Notes: a model not told the origin generated them from the letters alone. A stretch of 64,000 bases of DNA from Algicella marina (GCF_009931615.1 NZ_CP046620.1:1007501-1071500), one strand, 5' to 3'; shown: positions 1 to 9,659, numbered from the stretch's first letter. Program-made: numbers and translations.

Positions 1-1320
1 TATTGCCTCTTCCTTGAGCGTCGTCCGGTTCTTGTGCGCGGTCTTCGCCACCTTCGTGGCATTGTCATAGCCAATTTCCGGCGCCAGCGCCGTCACCAGC
101 ATCAGGCTTTCCCACATCAATTTCGAGATCCGATCCTCGTCCGCCTCTATGCCGACAACGCAATTGTCGGTGAAGGCCACACTCGCATCGCCCAGAAGTT
201 GCATGGATTGCAGAACGTTATACGCCATCATCGGCTTGTACACGTTCAGTTCGAAATGCCCCTGCGAGCCGGCAAAGCCCACGGCGGCGTCGTTGCCCAT
301 CACATGAGCGCATACCTGCGTCAGCGCTTCGCACTGCGTGGGGTTCACCTTGCCCGGCATGATTGAGGAGCCCGGTTCATTTTCCGGCAACATCAACTCC
401 CCAAGGCCGCAGCGCGGGCCGGAACCAAGCAGGCGGATATCGTTAGCGATTTTGAAAAGACTTGCTGCTACAGTCTTCAATGCACCTGACATCTCAACCA
501 GTGCGTCATGTGCAGCCAGTGCCTCGAACTTGTTCGGTGCAGTAACGAATGGGTAACCTGTGATCCGCGCCATGTTGGCAGCGACTTTCTCGCCCCAACC
601 TGCCTTGGTGTTCAGCCCGGTGCCCACGGCGGTTCCACCCTGCGCCAGCGGGTAGATGTTTTCCAGCGCCGCCTTGACCCGCTTGATTCCCTGTTCCACC
701 TGGAAGGCATAGCCCCCGAACTCCTGGCCCAGCGTCAGCGGCGTCGCATCCTGCGTGTGCGTCCTGCCAATCTTGATTATATCTTTGAAAGCATTGGCTT
801 TTTCACTCAACGCCCCATGCAGCTTTTGCAGGCCGGGCAGCACAACGTCGTGTGCCGTCGTCGCCACCGCGATATGCATCGCCGTCGGGAACGTGTCATT
901 GGAAGACTGGCCCATGTTGCAGTGATCATTGGGATGAACCGGCGATTTGGAGCCGATCTCACCACCCAGCATCTCAATAGCCCGGTTCGCAATCACCTCG
1001 TTGGCGTTCATGTTCGATTGCGTACCTGATCCGGTCTGCCAGACCACCAGAGGGAAGTTGTCGTCGAGCTTGCCCGCCACCACTTCCGCCGCAGCCGCCT
1101 GGATCGCCTCACCGAGCTTCGGATCGAGCGTGCCCAGTTCCACGTTGGCTTCGGCACAGGCCTGCTTGATCACCCCCAGCGCCCGAACGATCGCAACCGG
1201 CTGTTTCTCCCAGCCGATCGGAAAATTCATAATGCTTCTCTGGGTTTGCGCACCCCAGTACTTGTCTGCCGGTACTTCCAGCGGGCCAAAACTGTCGGAT
1301 TCGGTGCGGGTATCGGCCAT
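1..1320 (-). CDS. fumC: Fumarate hydratase class II (partial, C-terminus outside window)
   Basis: Catalyses reversible hydration of fumarate to malate in the TCA cycle; the class II enzyme is a cytosolic iron-free homotetramer. Translation from the ATG at 1320 runs open to the window edge, giving 440 residues of a family normally about 463 long, so only a short C-terminal piece is missing. The fumarase/aspartase signature [11 protein letters not shown] lies at residues 317-327, the place it occupies in E. coli FumC, and the N-terminus ([18 protein letters not shown]) is typical. sspB follows downstream-to-upstream on the same strand after a 65-base gap. The class II assignment is firm. Confidence 0.95.
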   Translation of the reverse strand, partial: MADTRTESDSFGPLEVPADKYWGAQTQRSIMNFPIGWEKQPVAIVRALGVIKQACAEANVELGTLDPKLGEAIQAAAAEVVAGKLDDNFPLVVWQTGSGTQSNMNANEVIANRAIEMLGGEIGSKSPVHPNDHCNMGQSSNDTFPTAMHIAVATTAHDVVLPGLQKLHGALSEKANAFKDIIKIGRTHTQDATPLTLGQEFGGYAFQVEQGIKRVKAALENIYPLAQGGTAVGTGLNTKAGWGEKVAANMARITGYPFVTAPNKFEALAAHDALVEMSGALKTVAASLFKIANDIRLLGSGPRCGLGELMLPENEPGSSIMPGKVNPTQCEALTQVCAHVMGNDAAVGFAGSQGHFELNVYKPMMAYNVLQSMQLLGDASVAFTDNCVVGIEADEDRISKLMWESLMLVTALAPEIGYDNATKVAKTAHKNRTTLKEEAI

Positions 1321-1385
1321 GACAGGCTCCTCTGCAATTGGGTCGTGCAGAGCTATAGCGCGGCCGACGGGTGTTGCCAATTGCC

Positions 1386-1847
1386 TCAGTGCTTGCGGAA
1401 ATGGTCGAGGCTCACGACGTCGCCGGAACCATCTGTTTCCTCTGCGTCCTCCGCCTCGTCGACATCGTTCTCTTCGTCCTCGTCATCATCATTTTCATGC
1501 GCGTCGAAACGCAATCCGAATTCGGCCGACGGGTCCACGAAGGTCTTGATCGCATCGAAGGGCACCACCAGAACTTCAGGCATGTCGGCGAAATTCAGAG
1601 TGATGGAGAACCGGTCTTGAAGCACCGTCAGGTCGGCAAACCAGTGCTGAATGACGATCGTCATCTCTTCTGGATAACGTTCCTTGAGATACGGCGCGAT
1701 GTCCACACCCGGATGATGCGTATCGAAGGTGATGAAGAAGTGATGCTCGCCCGGCAGGCCGTTTTCGGCCACCGATTGCAAGACCTCCGACATGACGCCC
1801 TGCAGCGCCTTGTGCATCAACTGACCGTAGTGGAATCGGTCGCTCAT
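1386..1847 (-). CDS. sspB: SspB-family ClpXP adaptor protein
   Basis: A 153-residue cytosolic protein matching the alphaproteobacterial SspB family, which tethers ssrA-tagged proteins to ClpXP for degradation. The folded part is about residues 1-115 ([32 protein letters not shown]). It is followed by a very acidic Asp/Glu linker (about 117-140) and a short end [10 protein letters not shown], fitting the family plan of substrate-binding domain, flexible linker and ClpX-binding tail. The tmRNA gene, which encodes the tag SspB recognises, begins about 90 bases further along on the same strand, an apt functional neighbour. The start is the first ATG of the frame. Confidence 0.88.
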   Translation of the reverse strand: MSDRFHYGQLMHKALQGVMSEVLQSVAENGLPGEHHFFITFDTHHPGVDIAPYLKERYPEEMTIVIQHWFADLTVLQDRFSITLNFADMPEVLVVPFDAIKTFVDPSAEFGLRFDAHENDDDEDEENDVDEAEDAEETDGSGDVVSLDHFRKH

Positions 1848-1939
1848 TCGTATCCCCCAAGTAAGCTAGGCCCACCATAACCAAAAAATCCCGTGGCGAA
1901 AGGCCGGGATGGCACATCGTTTTCCTGATTGGGGATAAG

Positions 1940-2325
1940 TGCAGGCTTCTGTTGCCAGGTGCCTGCGAACCCCGCCCAAAGCTGCAAAGCCTTAGGACTT
2001 AGATTTCGACTTTTCGCACAGCTTACGCTGCGAGAGCCATCGGAGCTTTGTTGTCATTTGCAACTAGCTTAGGTGAACCGATAACGGTGGCATCCCGCCG
2101 AGTGAAAGCTAACATCTTTAGACGTCCGTCGATCCTGTTTCGGCCCCATGCACCCCCAAATGAAGGGTTTTTGGTGGAGCCGCCGGGTACCGCCCCCGGG
2201 TCCGATCCGTTTATTACATGCGCGTTTATCACCATAGTCCCTTGCGGGACATTCCATAGATAGGGGCTGCCGGGCGGTTTGAAAAGGGGAACTGTGCAAG
2301 AGCGTTGACATCTGCCCGCCCGCTT
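1940..2325 (-). ncRNA. ssrA: Transfer-messenger RNA, two-piece circularly permuted (alpha-tmRNA)
   Basis: Rescues stalled ribosomes and tags nascent chains. Read on the minus strand, the acceptor piece comes first and ends in CCA at 2172. It has a T-arm stem CCGGG/CCCGG with loop GGCGGTA (2199-2183) and the acceptor 3' strand CGGCTCC (2182-2176). After a spacer the coding piece begins GGGGCCG at 2147, which pairs with CGGCTCC and leaves the G-U pair expected for alanine charging. The coding piece carries the tag ANDNKAPMALAA followed by TAA at 2025-2023. A terminal hairpin GCAGGC/GCCTGC lies near 1942-1965. The permuted order is the known alphaproteobacterial form. Outer ends are estimates. 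Confidence 0.93.
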
Positions 2326-2359
2326 ACTGTTAGTTAAACTTTTGGCTGTATTGTTCGTC

Positions 2360-3121
2360 TCAGCTTCGCAGTTGGTAGCCCGTTTTGAATATCCACCAGA
2401 TGACGGCAAGGCAGGCCAGCAGGAACACGGTAATAAAGCCGAGACTGAATGCCAGATTGACGTCTGCCACCCCGTAGAAACTCCAGCGAAATCCGCTGAT
2501 GAGGTACAGGACGGGATTGAAGTAGGTGACGGTCTGCCAGAACGGTGGCAGCATCGAGACCGAGTAGAAACTGCCGCCAAGAAACACCATTGGCGTGATC
2601 ACGAGCAGGGGCACCAGTTGCAGCTGTTCGAAGTTCTTGGCCCAAATACCAATGATGAACCCGAGCAGGCTGAAGGAGATACAAGTCAGCACCAGGAAAA
2701 AGATCATGATCAGTGGATGTTCGATTCGTAGGTCCACAAACAGCGTGGCCGTGAGCAGAATGATCAGTCCAATCGCCATAGCCTTGGTTGCTGCGGCCCC
2801 GACATAGCCGATGACCACTTCGAAGAAAGAAACAGGCGCTGACAGTAACTCATAGATCGTCCCGATGAATTTCGGAAAATAGATACCGAAGGACGCATTG
2901 GAGATTGCCTGCGTCAGCAGTGACAGCATGATCAACCCCGGAACGATAAACGCGCCGTAGGAAACTCCATCAACTTCATCGATCCGGCTGCCGATTGCCG
3001 ATCCGAAAACGACGAAATACAAGGATGTTGAAAGCACCGGAGAAATGACGCTCTGCGCCAACGTCCGGAAAGTCCGCGACATCTCGAACTTGTAAATCGC
3101 AGCGACCGCCTGCCAGTTCAT
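2360..3121 (-). CDS. ABC-2 type transporter permease (YadH-like)
   Basis: A 253-residue polytopic inner-membrane protein with about six hydrophobic segments, matching ABC-2 permeases of the YadH type: N-terminal [19 protein letters not shown] before TM1, and a conserved region [15 protein letters not shown] before the last helices. It would form the export channel with the ATPase encoded just upstream; the two genes overlap by four bases, as expected for a coupled pair. Substrate is unknown. The location beside nonulosonic acid genes is suggestive of surface glycan export, but YadGH homologues are not specific to this. Confidence 0.85.
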   Translation of the reverse strand: MNWQAVAAIYKFEMSRTFRTLAQSVISPVLSTSLYFVVFGSAIGSRIDEVDGVSYGAFIVPGLIMLSLLTQAISNASFGIYFPKFIGTIYELLSAPVSFFEVVIGYVGAAATKAMAIGLIILLTATLFVDLRIEHPLIMIFFLVLTCISFSLLGFIIGIWAKNFEQLQLVPLLVITPMVFLGGSFYSVSMLPPFWQTVTYFNPVLYLISGFRWSFYGVADVNLAFSLGFITVFLLACLAVIWWIFKTGYQLRS

Positions 3122-4044
3122 CGGTTTTCCTTCACGAGATTGACGAAGATTTCCTCGAGCGAGCTTTGCCGGGTCTCGATATCCTTCAACCGCAGACCGG
3201 CGTTTGCCAGATCAGCCAGCAGCGCGGTAATACCTGTACGCTCACCTGTCGTCTCATAGCTGTAATGCAATTGTGTCTTCGGCTCGCCAACCGTCAGGCG
3301 GTAACCGGATAGCGACTCCGGCAGCTTCTCTACCGGCTCCTGCAATTCGATCTGCAGCTGTTTCTGCCCCAGTTTCTGCATCAGAGCCTGCTTGTCCTCG
3401 ACCAGCAGGATTTCTCCGTGATTGATGACGCCGACCCGATCCGCCATCTCTTCGGCTTCCTCAATGTAATGCGTCGTCAGGATAATCGTGACGCCTTCGG
3501 CCCTCAACTGCCGCACAACTTCCCACATATCCTTGCGGAGTTCGACATCTACACCTGCAGTCGGTTCGTCGAGAAACAGAATGCGCGGTTCATGGCTCAA
3601 CGCCTTGGCGATCAGCACTCTTCGCTTCATGCCGCCGGACAGCGTGCGGATCTGGTTGTCCTTTTTGTCCCAGAGGGAGAGGGACCTCAGGACCTTCTCG
3701 ATCACCGCATTGTTCCGGTTCTTGCCAAACAGTCCGCGCGAAAAAGAAACGGTGTTGAATACGGTCTCGAAAGGCTCGATCGTTATTTCCTGCGGTACGA
3801 GCCCGATCAGCGCCCTTGCATTGCGAAAATCGTCCTGGCTGTCGAAACCGCCGACGGAAATTGTACCGCTGGTAGGCAGGGTGATGCCGCAAATCGTTGA
3901 AATTAGAGTGGTTTTTCCTGCTCCGTTTGGGCCGAGCAAGGCGAGAATTTCACCTTCCTTGATTTCCAGAGAGACATTCTTGAGGGCCTGAAAACCGCCC
4001 TCGTAGACCTTGGAGAGGTCTGAGACGCTAATTATTGATGCCAT
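3118..4044 (-). CDS. ABC transporter ATP-binding protein (YadG-like)
   Basis: Cytosolic ATPase energising the adjacent ABC-2 permease. Starting at the ATG at 4044 ([17 protein letters not shown]) it is 308 residues, close to YadG. It has Walker [10 protein letters not shown] (38-46), signature LSGGMKRRV, Walker [14 protein letters not shown] and the switch histidine in [11 protein letters not shown], then a C-terminal extension of about 90 residues usual for YadG-like proteins. An in-frame upstream ATG at 4089 would add 15 residues ([10 protein letters not shown]) unlike the family, so the shorter start is preferred. Its 3' end overlaps the permease start. Confidence 0.88.
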   Translation of the reverse strand: MASIISVSDLSKVYEGGFQALKNVSLEIKEGEILALLGPNGAGKTTLISTICGITLPTSGTISVGGFDSQDDFRNARALIGLVPQEITIEPFETVFNTVSFSRGLFGKNRNNAVIEKVLRSLSLWDKKDNQIRTLSGGMKRRVLIAKALSHEPRILFLDEPTAGVDVELRKDMWEVVRQLRAEGVTIILTTHYIEEAEEMADRVGVINHGEILLVEDKQALMQKLGQKQLQIELQEPVEKLPESLSGYRLTVGEPKTQLHYSYETTGERTGITALLADLANAGLRLKDIETRQSSLEEIFVNLVKENR

Positions 4045-4111
4045 GGGAAACTGCCGATTTGAGTGTCGGATACATGTAGGCAGCCTCAAAAAGGTTACAA
4101 GAAGTTAAGGT

Positions 4112-5167
4112 TCAATCTTCCTGAATGAGGTTTCTGGCAAGCGGTGTGCCGCGGGCAATGTCTTGCCTCGCCCGACGCCCCATCACTTCCGGCAGGGCTG
4201 CCGGGGAAAGGCCAAAACCCGGACGTATGGAACGGACATTGGTACTGGTCAGCAACTCTCCGGCCTTTATATCCACAACTGCGTACAGGGACCGCCGGAA
4301 AACCACCGATCCTTTTTCTGCCGGGGCACGTTCATAGGTGACTGCACCAATGGCCGCATGTGCGTTCTTGCAGTCTTCGACCAGCGCCTTGAATTCATCT
4401 GGTTCCATCGAGAAGGCGGCGTCAGGGCCACCGTCGCTTCGCGCCAGTGTGAAATGCTTCTCCACCACGGATCCCCCGAGCGCAATGGACGTGACGGCGG
4501 CGGCACTTCCCATTGTATGGTCGGACAGGCCGGAAACGCAGCCGAAGGCGTCACCAAGATGGCGGATTGTCGCCAGGTTAGCCTGTTCGATCGGTGCTGG
4601 GTAGGAACTGATACAATGCAGCAGGATCAGTTCGGAGCATCCATTTGTGCGGGCCGTACTCACCGCCGCTTCGATCTCTGCCAGGTTGCCCATCCCGGTC
4701 GAGATGATCATCGGTCTACCCTGTTGGGCGACCTTGGCAATCAACGCAAGATCGACGATTTCGAAAGAGGCGATCTTGTAGGCAGGCGCATCGAGTCCCG
4801 CCAGCAGGTCTACGGCCGTATCGTCGAAGGGCGTAGAAAACAGGGTGACGCCAAGGTCCCGTGCCCTTAAAAACAGAGGCTCATGCCACTCGAATGGGGT
4901 CTGGGCCTCGCCGTAGAGCTCATATAGCCGTCGACCGTCCCAAAGCCCGCCTTCTATGGTGAAGCCAGGGCCATCGTGATCAATGGTGATTGTGTCGGGT
5001 GTGTAGGATTGCATCTTGATCGCGTCGGCACCGGTGGCGGCAGCCGCCTCCAGCAAACGCAGCGCCCGATCCAACTGACCGTTATGGTTGCCTGAGATTT
5101 CACAGATGATGTAAGGCGGATGGCTCGGACCAATCTTGCGCCCGTTGATTTCGACATCTCTCTTCAT
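4112..5167 (-). CDS. pseI: Pseudaminic acid synthase
   Basis: Condenses 2,4-diacetamido-2,4,6-trideoxy-L-altrose with phosphoenolpyruvate to form pseudaminic acid. The 351-residue protein has the NeuB-like TIM barrel (YIICEISGNHNGQLDRAL, DAIKMQSYTPDTITID, ISTGMGNLAEIE, SDHTMGSAAA) and a C-terminal antifreeze-like SAF domain (about 290-350, SLYAVVDIKAGELLT). The internal pattern GGLWDGRRLYELYGEAQTP separates PseI from sialic acid synthase NeuB; a legionaminic or related assignment cannot be excluded by eye. It is the last gene of the minus-strand pse group, 91 bases after pseC. Confidence 0.88.
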   Translation of the reverse strand: MKRDVEINGRKIGPSHPPYIICEISGNHNGQLDRALRLLEAAAATGADAIKMQSYTPDTITIDHDGPGFTIEGGLWDGRRLYELYGEAQTPFEWHEPLFLRARDLGVTLFSTPFDDTAVDLLAGLDAPAYKIASFEIVDLALIAKVAQQGRPMIISTGMGNLAEIEAAVSTARTNGCSELILLHCISSYPAPIEQANLATIRHLGDAFGCVSGLSDHTMGSAAAVTSIALGGSVVEKHFTLARSDGGPDAAFSMEPDEFKALVEDCKNAHAAIGAVTYERAPAEKGSVVFRRSLYAVVDIKAGELLTSTNVRSIRPGFGLSPAALPEVMGRRARQDIARGTPLARNLIQED

Positions 5168-5258
5168 CCTGCGTCCCTAGTCTCTTGTGCCGCTTGTCGC
5201 ACCCGTCTCCGAACGCGACTCTGCATATCCTCGATAACCCACGCAAGGGTGCAAACCT

Positions 5259-6404
5259 TCAGGCCCCCAGCGCGCGCCCAAGCTCTGCTACTACGCGATC
5301 CTGCAGTTCAAATGTCAGCGCCGGAAACATCGGCAGAGAGATGGCGCGGCGGTAGTATGCTTCGGCATTGGGAAAATCGCCCTCGGCGAACCCACGCGCG
5401 CGATAGAAAGGCTGAAGATGTACGGGAATGTAGTGCAGATTTACCAGTATATCGGCCGCACGCATTGCTGCGAAAACCTGGCTGTGCTGCGTTTCCGGGA
5501 CGAGTACGGGATAGAGATGAAGTGCTGAACGGCTGTTGCTCTCCGGTGCTGGCTGCCGAACGGGCAGGGAGGTCAGCATCTCGTCGTATCGTCGGGCAAG
5601 CACATGGCGTCGTGCGATTATGTCCTGCAACCGGGTCATCTGACTGGCGCCGAGTGCCGCCTGCATGTCGGTCATACGGTAGTTGTAGCCGAGCATTATC
5701 TGTTGGTAATACCAGCCACCATGGCTTGGCTCCGTCATCTCCTCCGGATCACGGGTAATCCCGTGGCTTCGCAGGAGATCGAGCCTGCGGGCGAGTGCGG
5801 GGTCGTTCGTGGTAGCGGCACCGCCTTCCGCAGTAGTGATGATCTTTACAGGATGAAAACTGAAAACCGTGATATCGGCGTATCGGCCATCGCCCACGAT
5901 GCTGTCTCGGTAGCTGGCACCGATAGCATGGCTGCTGTCCGACAGAATAGCGAACCCGTGCTTGTCTGCCAGAGCCCGAAGTGGCGCCATATCGCAGGGG
6001 CGCCCGCACAGATCCACCGGGATAAGCACCTTTGGTTTGCGTTTGGTCGTTTCCAGCTTCGCTTCCAGCGCCTCAACGGACATCGTCCACGTGTCTACGT
6101 TTATGTCGACGAAATCGACATCCGCGCCGCAATATAATGCGGCGTTGGCGGAAGCTACGAATGTGTTCGGAACCGTCCAGACCATGTCCCCTGGTCCGAC
6201 CCCTAGCGCAAGACAGGCGATGTGCAACGCTCCGGTTGCGGAGCTGGTCGCCACCGCGTGTTCGGCACCTGTCGCGGCGCAGATGGCGGCTTCAAAGCGC
6301 GGCACGGCGGGACCTTGCGTCAGGTAATCGGAGACGAGTACCTCGCGGACGGCGGCAATGTCCTCTTCGGTAACTGTCTGCCGACCGTAGGGAATGACAG
6401 TCAT
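5259..6404 (-). CDS. pseC: UDP-4-amino-4,6-dideoxy-N-acetyl-beta-L-altrosamine transaminase
   Basis: PLP-dependent aminotransferase of the DegT/DnrJ/EryC1 family, second step of CMP-pseudaminic acid synthesis, aminating the keto sugar made by PseB. The 381 residues show the family start MTVIPYGRQTVTEEDIAAV, the PLP-contact region ILSDSSHAIGA, and the Schiff-base lysine K187 in SFHPVKIITTAEGG. The start codon overlaps the pseB stop as TAATG at 6406-6402, indicating translational coupling. The assignment rests on PseC-like sequence plus neighbours PseB and PseI. Confidence 0.88.
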   Translation of the reverse strand: MTVIPYGRQTVTEEDIAAVREVLVSDYLTQGPAVPRFEAAICAATGAEHAVATSSATGALHIACLALGVGPGDMVWTVPNTFVASANAALYCGADVDFVDINVDTWTMSVEALEAKLETTKRKPKVLIPVDLCGRPCDMAPLRALADKHGFAILSDSSHAIGASYRDSIVGDGRYADITVFSFHPVKIITTAEGGAATTNDPALARRLDLLRSHGITRDPEEMTEPSHGGWYYQQIMLGYNYRMTDMQAALGASQMTRLQDIIARRHVLARRYDEMLTSLPVRQPAPESNSRSALHLYPVLVPETQHSQVFAAMRAADILVNLHYIPVHLQPFYRARGFAEGDFPNAEAYYRRAISLPMFPALTFELQDRVVAELGRALGA

Positions 6405-7408
6405 TAATTTTCCGCCTGATACGCCGCCACAAGGTCGCGAAGCTCTTCAACCGTCAGGAAATCCGGGTTCGTGCCGCTGTTGTAAGCATAGCCGGGTTCG
6501 ACCGCCTTGCCGCCCATCTTTGCCGAATAGTCATCCAGTGAGACGTCTCCGGCGCTTGGAAGGATCGCAAAGTACTTGCCCAGATCAACGGTGTTGTAGC
6601 TGTCGGAGGCGGTGATCATTTCCTCGTGAATCTTCTCGCCGGGCCGAATTCCGACAATGGGTTTTTCGCAGTCGGGTCCAATGGCTTCGGCCACGTCGGT
6701 TATCCGATAGGACGGAATCTTCGGAACGAAAATCTCGCCGCCCTCAGCATTTTTCAATGCCCACAGGACCATATCCACGCCTTCACGCAGGCTGATGTTG
6801 AAGCGAGTCATCGCCGTGTCGGTTATCGGCAGTCGGCCGGATGCTTTCTGGGCAAGAAAGAACGGGATCACGGAACCTCTACTGCCCATGACGTTGCCAT
6901 ACCGGACGACCGATATCTTCAGATCGCGGGCGCCGCGGATGTTCATCGCCGCGGTAAACAGTTTGTCGGAACAAAGTTTCGTGGCGCCGTAGAGGTTGAT
7001 CGGTGCCGCCGCCTTGTCCGTCGAGAGGGCGACGATGCGTGAAACTCTGGCGTTGAACGCTGCTTCGATTACGTTGTTGGCACCGAGAACGTTGGTCTTG
7101 ATGCATTCAAACGGATTGTGTTCGGCTGCCGGTACCTGCTTCAGTGCGGCTGCGTGGATTACCACATCGACGCCTTCGAACGCACGGGCGAGACGCTCCG
7201 GGTCGCGGACATCGCCGATGAAATAACGCAGGCAACGGTGTTCGGTCGGGTTGAAGACCTGCTGCATTTCGAACTGTTTGAGTTCATCGCGGGAAAATAT
7301 GATCAGCCTGCGGATATCTGGCTGCGTTTCGAGTATGCGAGCCACGAAGGCGCGACCGAAGGATCCGGTGCCACCCGTGATCAAAAGGCTCTTTCCGCTC
7401 AAATCCAC
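6404..7408 (-). CDS. pseB: UDP-N-acetylglucosamine 4,6-dehydratase (inverting)
   Basis: First enzyme of the pseudaminic acid pathway: a short-chain dehydratase/epimerase that dehydrates and C5-epimerises UDP-GlcNAc. It shows the NAD(P) glycine motif TGGTGSFG and the catalytic cluster STDKAAAPINLYGATK (Asp-Lys pair plus Tyr-xxx-Lys), characteristic of the FlaA1/PseB group. The preferred start is the GTG at 7408 (VDLSGKSLLITGG), giving 334 residues as in known PseB; an ATG at 7459 would add a non-conserved 17-residue leader. pseF diverges about 150 bases upstream, so a shared promoter region lies at 7409-7559. Confidence 0.9.
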   Translation of the reverse strand: MDLSGKSLLITGGTGSFGRAFVARILETQPDIRRLIIFSRDELKQFEMQQVFNPTEHRCLRYFIGDVRDPERLARAFEGVDVVIHAAALKQVPAAEHNPFECIKTNVLGANNVIEAAFNARVSRIVALSTDKAAAPINLYGATKLCSDKLFTAAMNIRGARDLKISVVRYGNVMGSRGSVIPFFLAQKASGRLPITDTAMTRFNISLREGVDMVLWALKNAEGGEIFVPKIPSYRITDVAEAIGPDCEKPIVGIRPGEKIHEEMITASDSYNTVDLGKYFAILPSAGDVSLDDYSAKMGGKAVEPGYAYNSGTNPDFLTVEELRDLVAAYQAEN

Positions 7409-7559
7409 TGCTCGGTCTCCACGCTTCCTTGTTTCGTTCCGGAGACTTATTGAATTCACCGGCCCGCGTCCAGCGTGTCACTGTTGCATCCTGAAATTCG
7501 AATTGCGTAGTGTCCTCTCAGTTCCGACATCTAGCGTCGGGTTCAGAAACGAGGTTGCG

Positions 7560-8255
7560 ATGAATTGGGCCGTTATCCCGGCACGTGGAGGCAGCAAGCG
7601 CGTGCCCCGCAAAAACATCAGGTCATTCTGCGGAAAACCGATGATCGCTTGGGTGATCGAAGCCCTGCACAAAGCCGGATGTTTCGCTGACATCGCCGTC
7701 TCGACCGACAGCGAGGAGATTGCCGACGTTGCCCGAAGTTATGGCGTAACGGTTCCGTTCATGCGCCCGGATGATCTTTCCGACGACATGACAGGTACAA
7801 CGGACGTCATCGCCCATGCGGTTGCCTGGGCACGGGGGCAGGGCCGGGAATACGACAGTGTAACCTGTGCATATGCGACGGCGCCATTCCTTCGGCCTGA
7901 GGATGTTCTCAAAGCGCTGTCGAAATTATCGGAGGAAGGGCGGGACTTCGTCTTTCCGGTCACGGCTTTCCCCGCGCCAATTGAGCGTGCGATCCGGCTG
8001 AATGACCGTGGTGATGTATCGATGGATCGCCCCGACCATTTTGCGACACGCTCTCAGGATCTGGCTCCTGTCTACCATGATGCAGGGCAATTTTATGTTG
8101 GAAAGCCTGAGGCATGGCTCCAGAAACGAAAGCTGTTTTCTGAGGCGTCCGGAGCGCTGGTTCTTCCAGGGTGGCGGGTCCAGGACATCGACACTGAAGA
8201 CGACTGGCATCGCGCGGAGCTGATGTTCAGAGCGCTCGGCTACGACGAGAACTGA
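7560..8255 (+). CDS. pseF: Pseudaminic acid cytidylyltransferase
   Basis: Activates pseudaminic acid with CTP to CMP-Pse for glycosyl transfer. The 231-residue CMP-NeuA-like nucleotidyltransferase carries the CTP-binding motif IPARGGSKRVPRKNI at its N-terminus and SDDMTGTTDVIAHA and DIDTEDDW further on. The frame is open upstream to 7251, but the conserved N-terminus begins at the ATG at 7560 (MNWAVIPARGG), so the longer frame is rejected. It is transcribed away from pseBCI. Confidence 0.9.
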   Translation: MNWAVIPARGGSKRVPRKNIRSFCGKPMIAWVIEALHKAGCFADIAVSTDSEEIADVARSYGVTVPFMRPDDLSDDMTGTTDVIAHAVAWARGQGREYDSVTCAYATAPFLRPEDVLKALSKLSEEGRDFVFPVTAFPAPIERAIRLNDRGDVSMDRPDHFATRSQDLAPVYHDAGQFYVGKPEAWLQKRKLFSEASGALVLPGWRVQDIDTEDDWHRAELMFRALGYDEN

Positions 8256-8258
8256 GCG

Positions 8259-9659
8259 TCAGCGGCCCGAACGCAGGATCGGAACTTCGCGTTTTGGCAG
8301 GTCCGGGATGGTGACTTCCAACTCGTGGCTGACAGTAGATTTCGCACCGACATCAACGTCGGTATCGGCTCTCGCGCTGCCACCACCAGAAAGCGTCAGG
8401 GCTGATCCGGCCACCACGGCGTCCCCGAGAGCCGCTGAGGCTGCGGCAGCGAGGCTGTGCATGCTGGTGTCTTCGTCTGTGGCTGCGTTTGCCGCGTCGT
8501 CTGCCGGTGTTTCTGACAAGTCCAGATTGAGCGTTCCGACTGCGGTCGGGAGTTGCGGCTGCGCCGGCCGGCCCTGAGGTGCGGCGAGCGCCGGTGCCAG
8601 CTTGGCGACCGCAGTCTCGTCCGTAGGCAGGGGCAGACGTTCGGCATTCTGCTGCTTGCGATACTCATTACCGAGAATGCTGTCCGCCAGATTCGGAGCA
8701 TGCGCAACGCTGCTGGGCTGCCTGCGACGAGCCGGCAAATGATCGGTCTTCGATGAGATTGTAACGGGGCCGAGAACTGTGCCGTCTCCGAGTTGTTCCG
8801 CTGCGGCCGTCACGACGGTTTCAGCCGGGCAATCCGGCTCATCAGAAGGCGTTTCCTCGTCGAGGATGCGAATACGGCCGTTGTCGAGCAGAGCATCTAC
8901 CTTGGTAGCATCGATGTTTCCGACCAGAGCGGCGTTCAGATCATCCTGAGTATCGATGCCTTCGTCCGCCGGGGTAACAGATTTCGCCTCGAAACCGTTC
9001 CGGCACCGCGGATCGTCTGCAGCCACATCCGCTTCCGGAGCTTCTGCAGATGGTGTGACGACAGTTTCGGCAGTGGCAATGCGGGCGATCTGACGGCGTC
9101 GCAGATCTTCCTCCCGGGGGATACGGGCCGCCGAGAGCGGTCTTACTGTCCGTTCAGCCGGTTCGGCGGAGGTTCCGCCTGTGGAAGATGTAACACCGAC
9201 CGATTTGCTACCGGGTGTTGGTCCCGAACGACGAGTGGTGAAGCCGCCCCTCTGGTCACGGTTCGTGCCGCCCAGACGAAGGCTCTGGCCCCGGTCCGAT
9301 GTAGTGAGGTCTTCAACTCCGATATCATAGCCGACGCCTCTGTTGAGGCCGGAATAACCGCTTGCCGCCGTCTCGACAGGACCCTCGCCGTTCCCTTCGG
9401 AATCGCCCAATGTGCCGCCGTCACGTCCATCACTGCCTATTGCATAGGCGTCTTGTACATCCTTGCTGCCCGGATTTTCCATAGCAGCGACGACTGGTTC
9501 GCTTCGCTTTTGCGATCCAGAATTGATTAGAGCGATGACTGGAATTGAGAACAGACCTACGATCGCAGCGGCGACTACCCATTCACCAACTGCGGACCCC
9601 CTCTCATCCGCAAGAGTGAGCCGAAGCGAAACTCTGCCTTTGGATGATAACTCGAACAT
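8259..9659 (-). CDS. Unrecognised membrane-anchored protein with pilin-like N-terminus and long low-complexity tail
   Basis: No family recognised with confidence. From the ATG at 9659 (MFELSSKGR, AAAGG eight bases upstream) the product is 466 residues. A short charged N-terminus with ERGSAVGEWVVAAAIVG, ending in a single hydrophobic helix, resembles Flp/TadE-like pilin segments seen in Rhodobacterales (general pattern GA-VT-DWVVL-AAIVG). About 430 residues follow that are rich in Ala, Asp, Glu, Ser, Thr, Pro and Gly with few aromatics, so probably disordered. Four Cys are visible in the tail. Upstream ATGs at 9680 and 9731 are alternative starts. The gene is convergent with pseF, with three bases between stops. 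Confidence 0.6.
   Translation of the reverse strand: MFELSSKGRVSLRLTLADERGSAVGEWVVAAAIVGLFSIPVIALINSGSQKRSEPVVAAMENPGSKDVQDAYAIGSDGRDGGTLGDSEGNGEGPVETAASGYSGLNRGVGYDIGVEDLTTSDRGQSLRLGGTNRDQRGGFTTRRSGPTPGSKSVGVTSSTGGTSAEPAERTVRPLSAARIPREEDLRRRQIARIATAETVVTPSAEAPEADVAADDPRCRNGFEAKSVTPADEGIDTQDDLNAALVGNIDATKVDALLDNGRIRILDEETPSDEPDCPAETVVTAAAEQLGDGTVLGPVTISSKTDHLPARRRQPSSVAHAPNLADSILGNEYRKQQNAERLPLPTDETAVAKLAPALAAPQGRPAQPQLPTAVGTLNLDLSETPADDAANAATDEDTSMHSLAAAASAALGDAVVAGSALTLSGGGSARADTDVDVGAKSTVSHELEVTIPDLPKREVPILRSGR

Noticed and set aside
2305-2310. Consensus -35 TTGACA on the plus strand
   Set aside because: Only a weak -10 (TGTTAG) at 17 bases, no plus-strand gene downstream, and it lies within or beside the tmRNA.
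7251-7559. N-terminal extension of pseF (103 extra codons)
   Set aside because: Overlaps divergent pseB and has no PseF-like sequence before MNWAVIPARGG.
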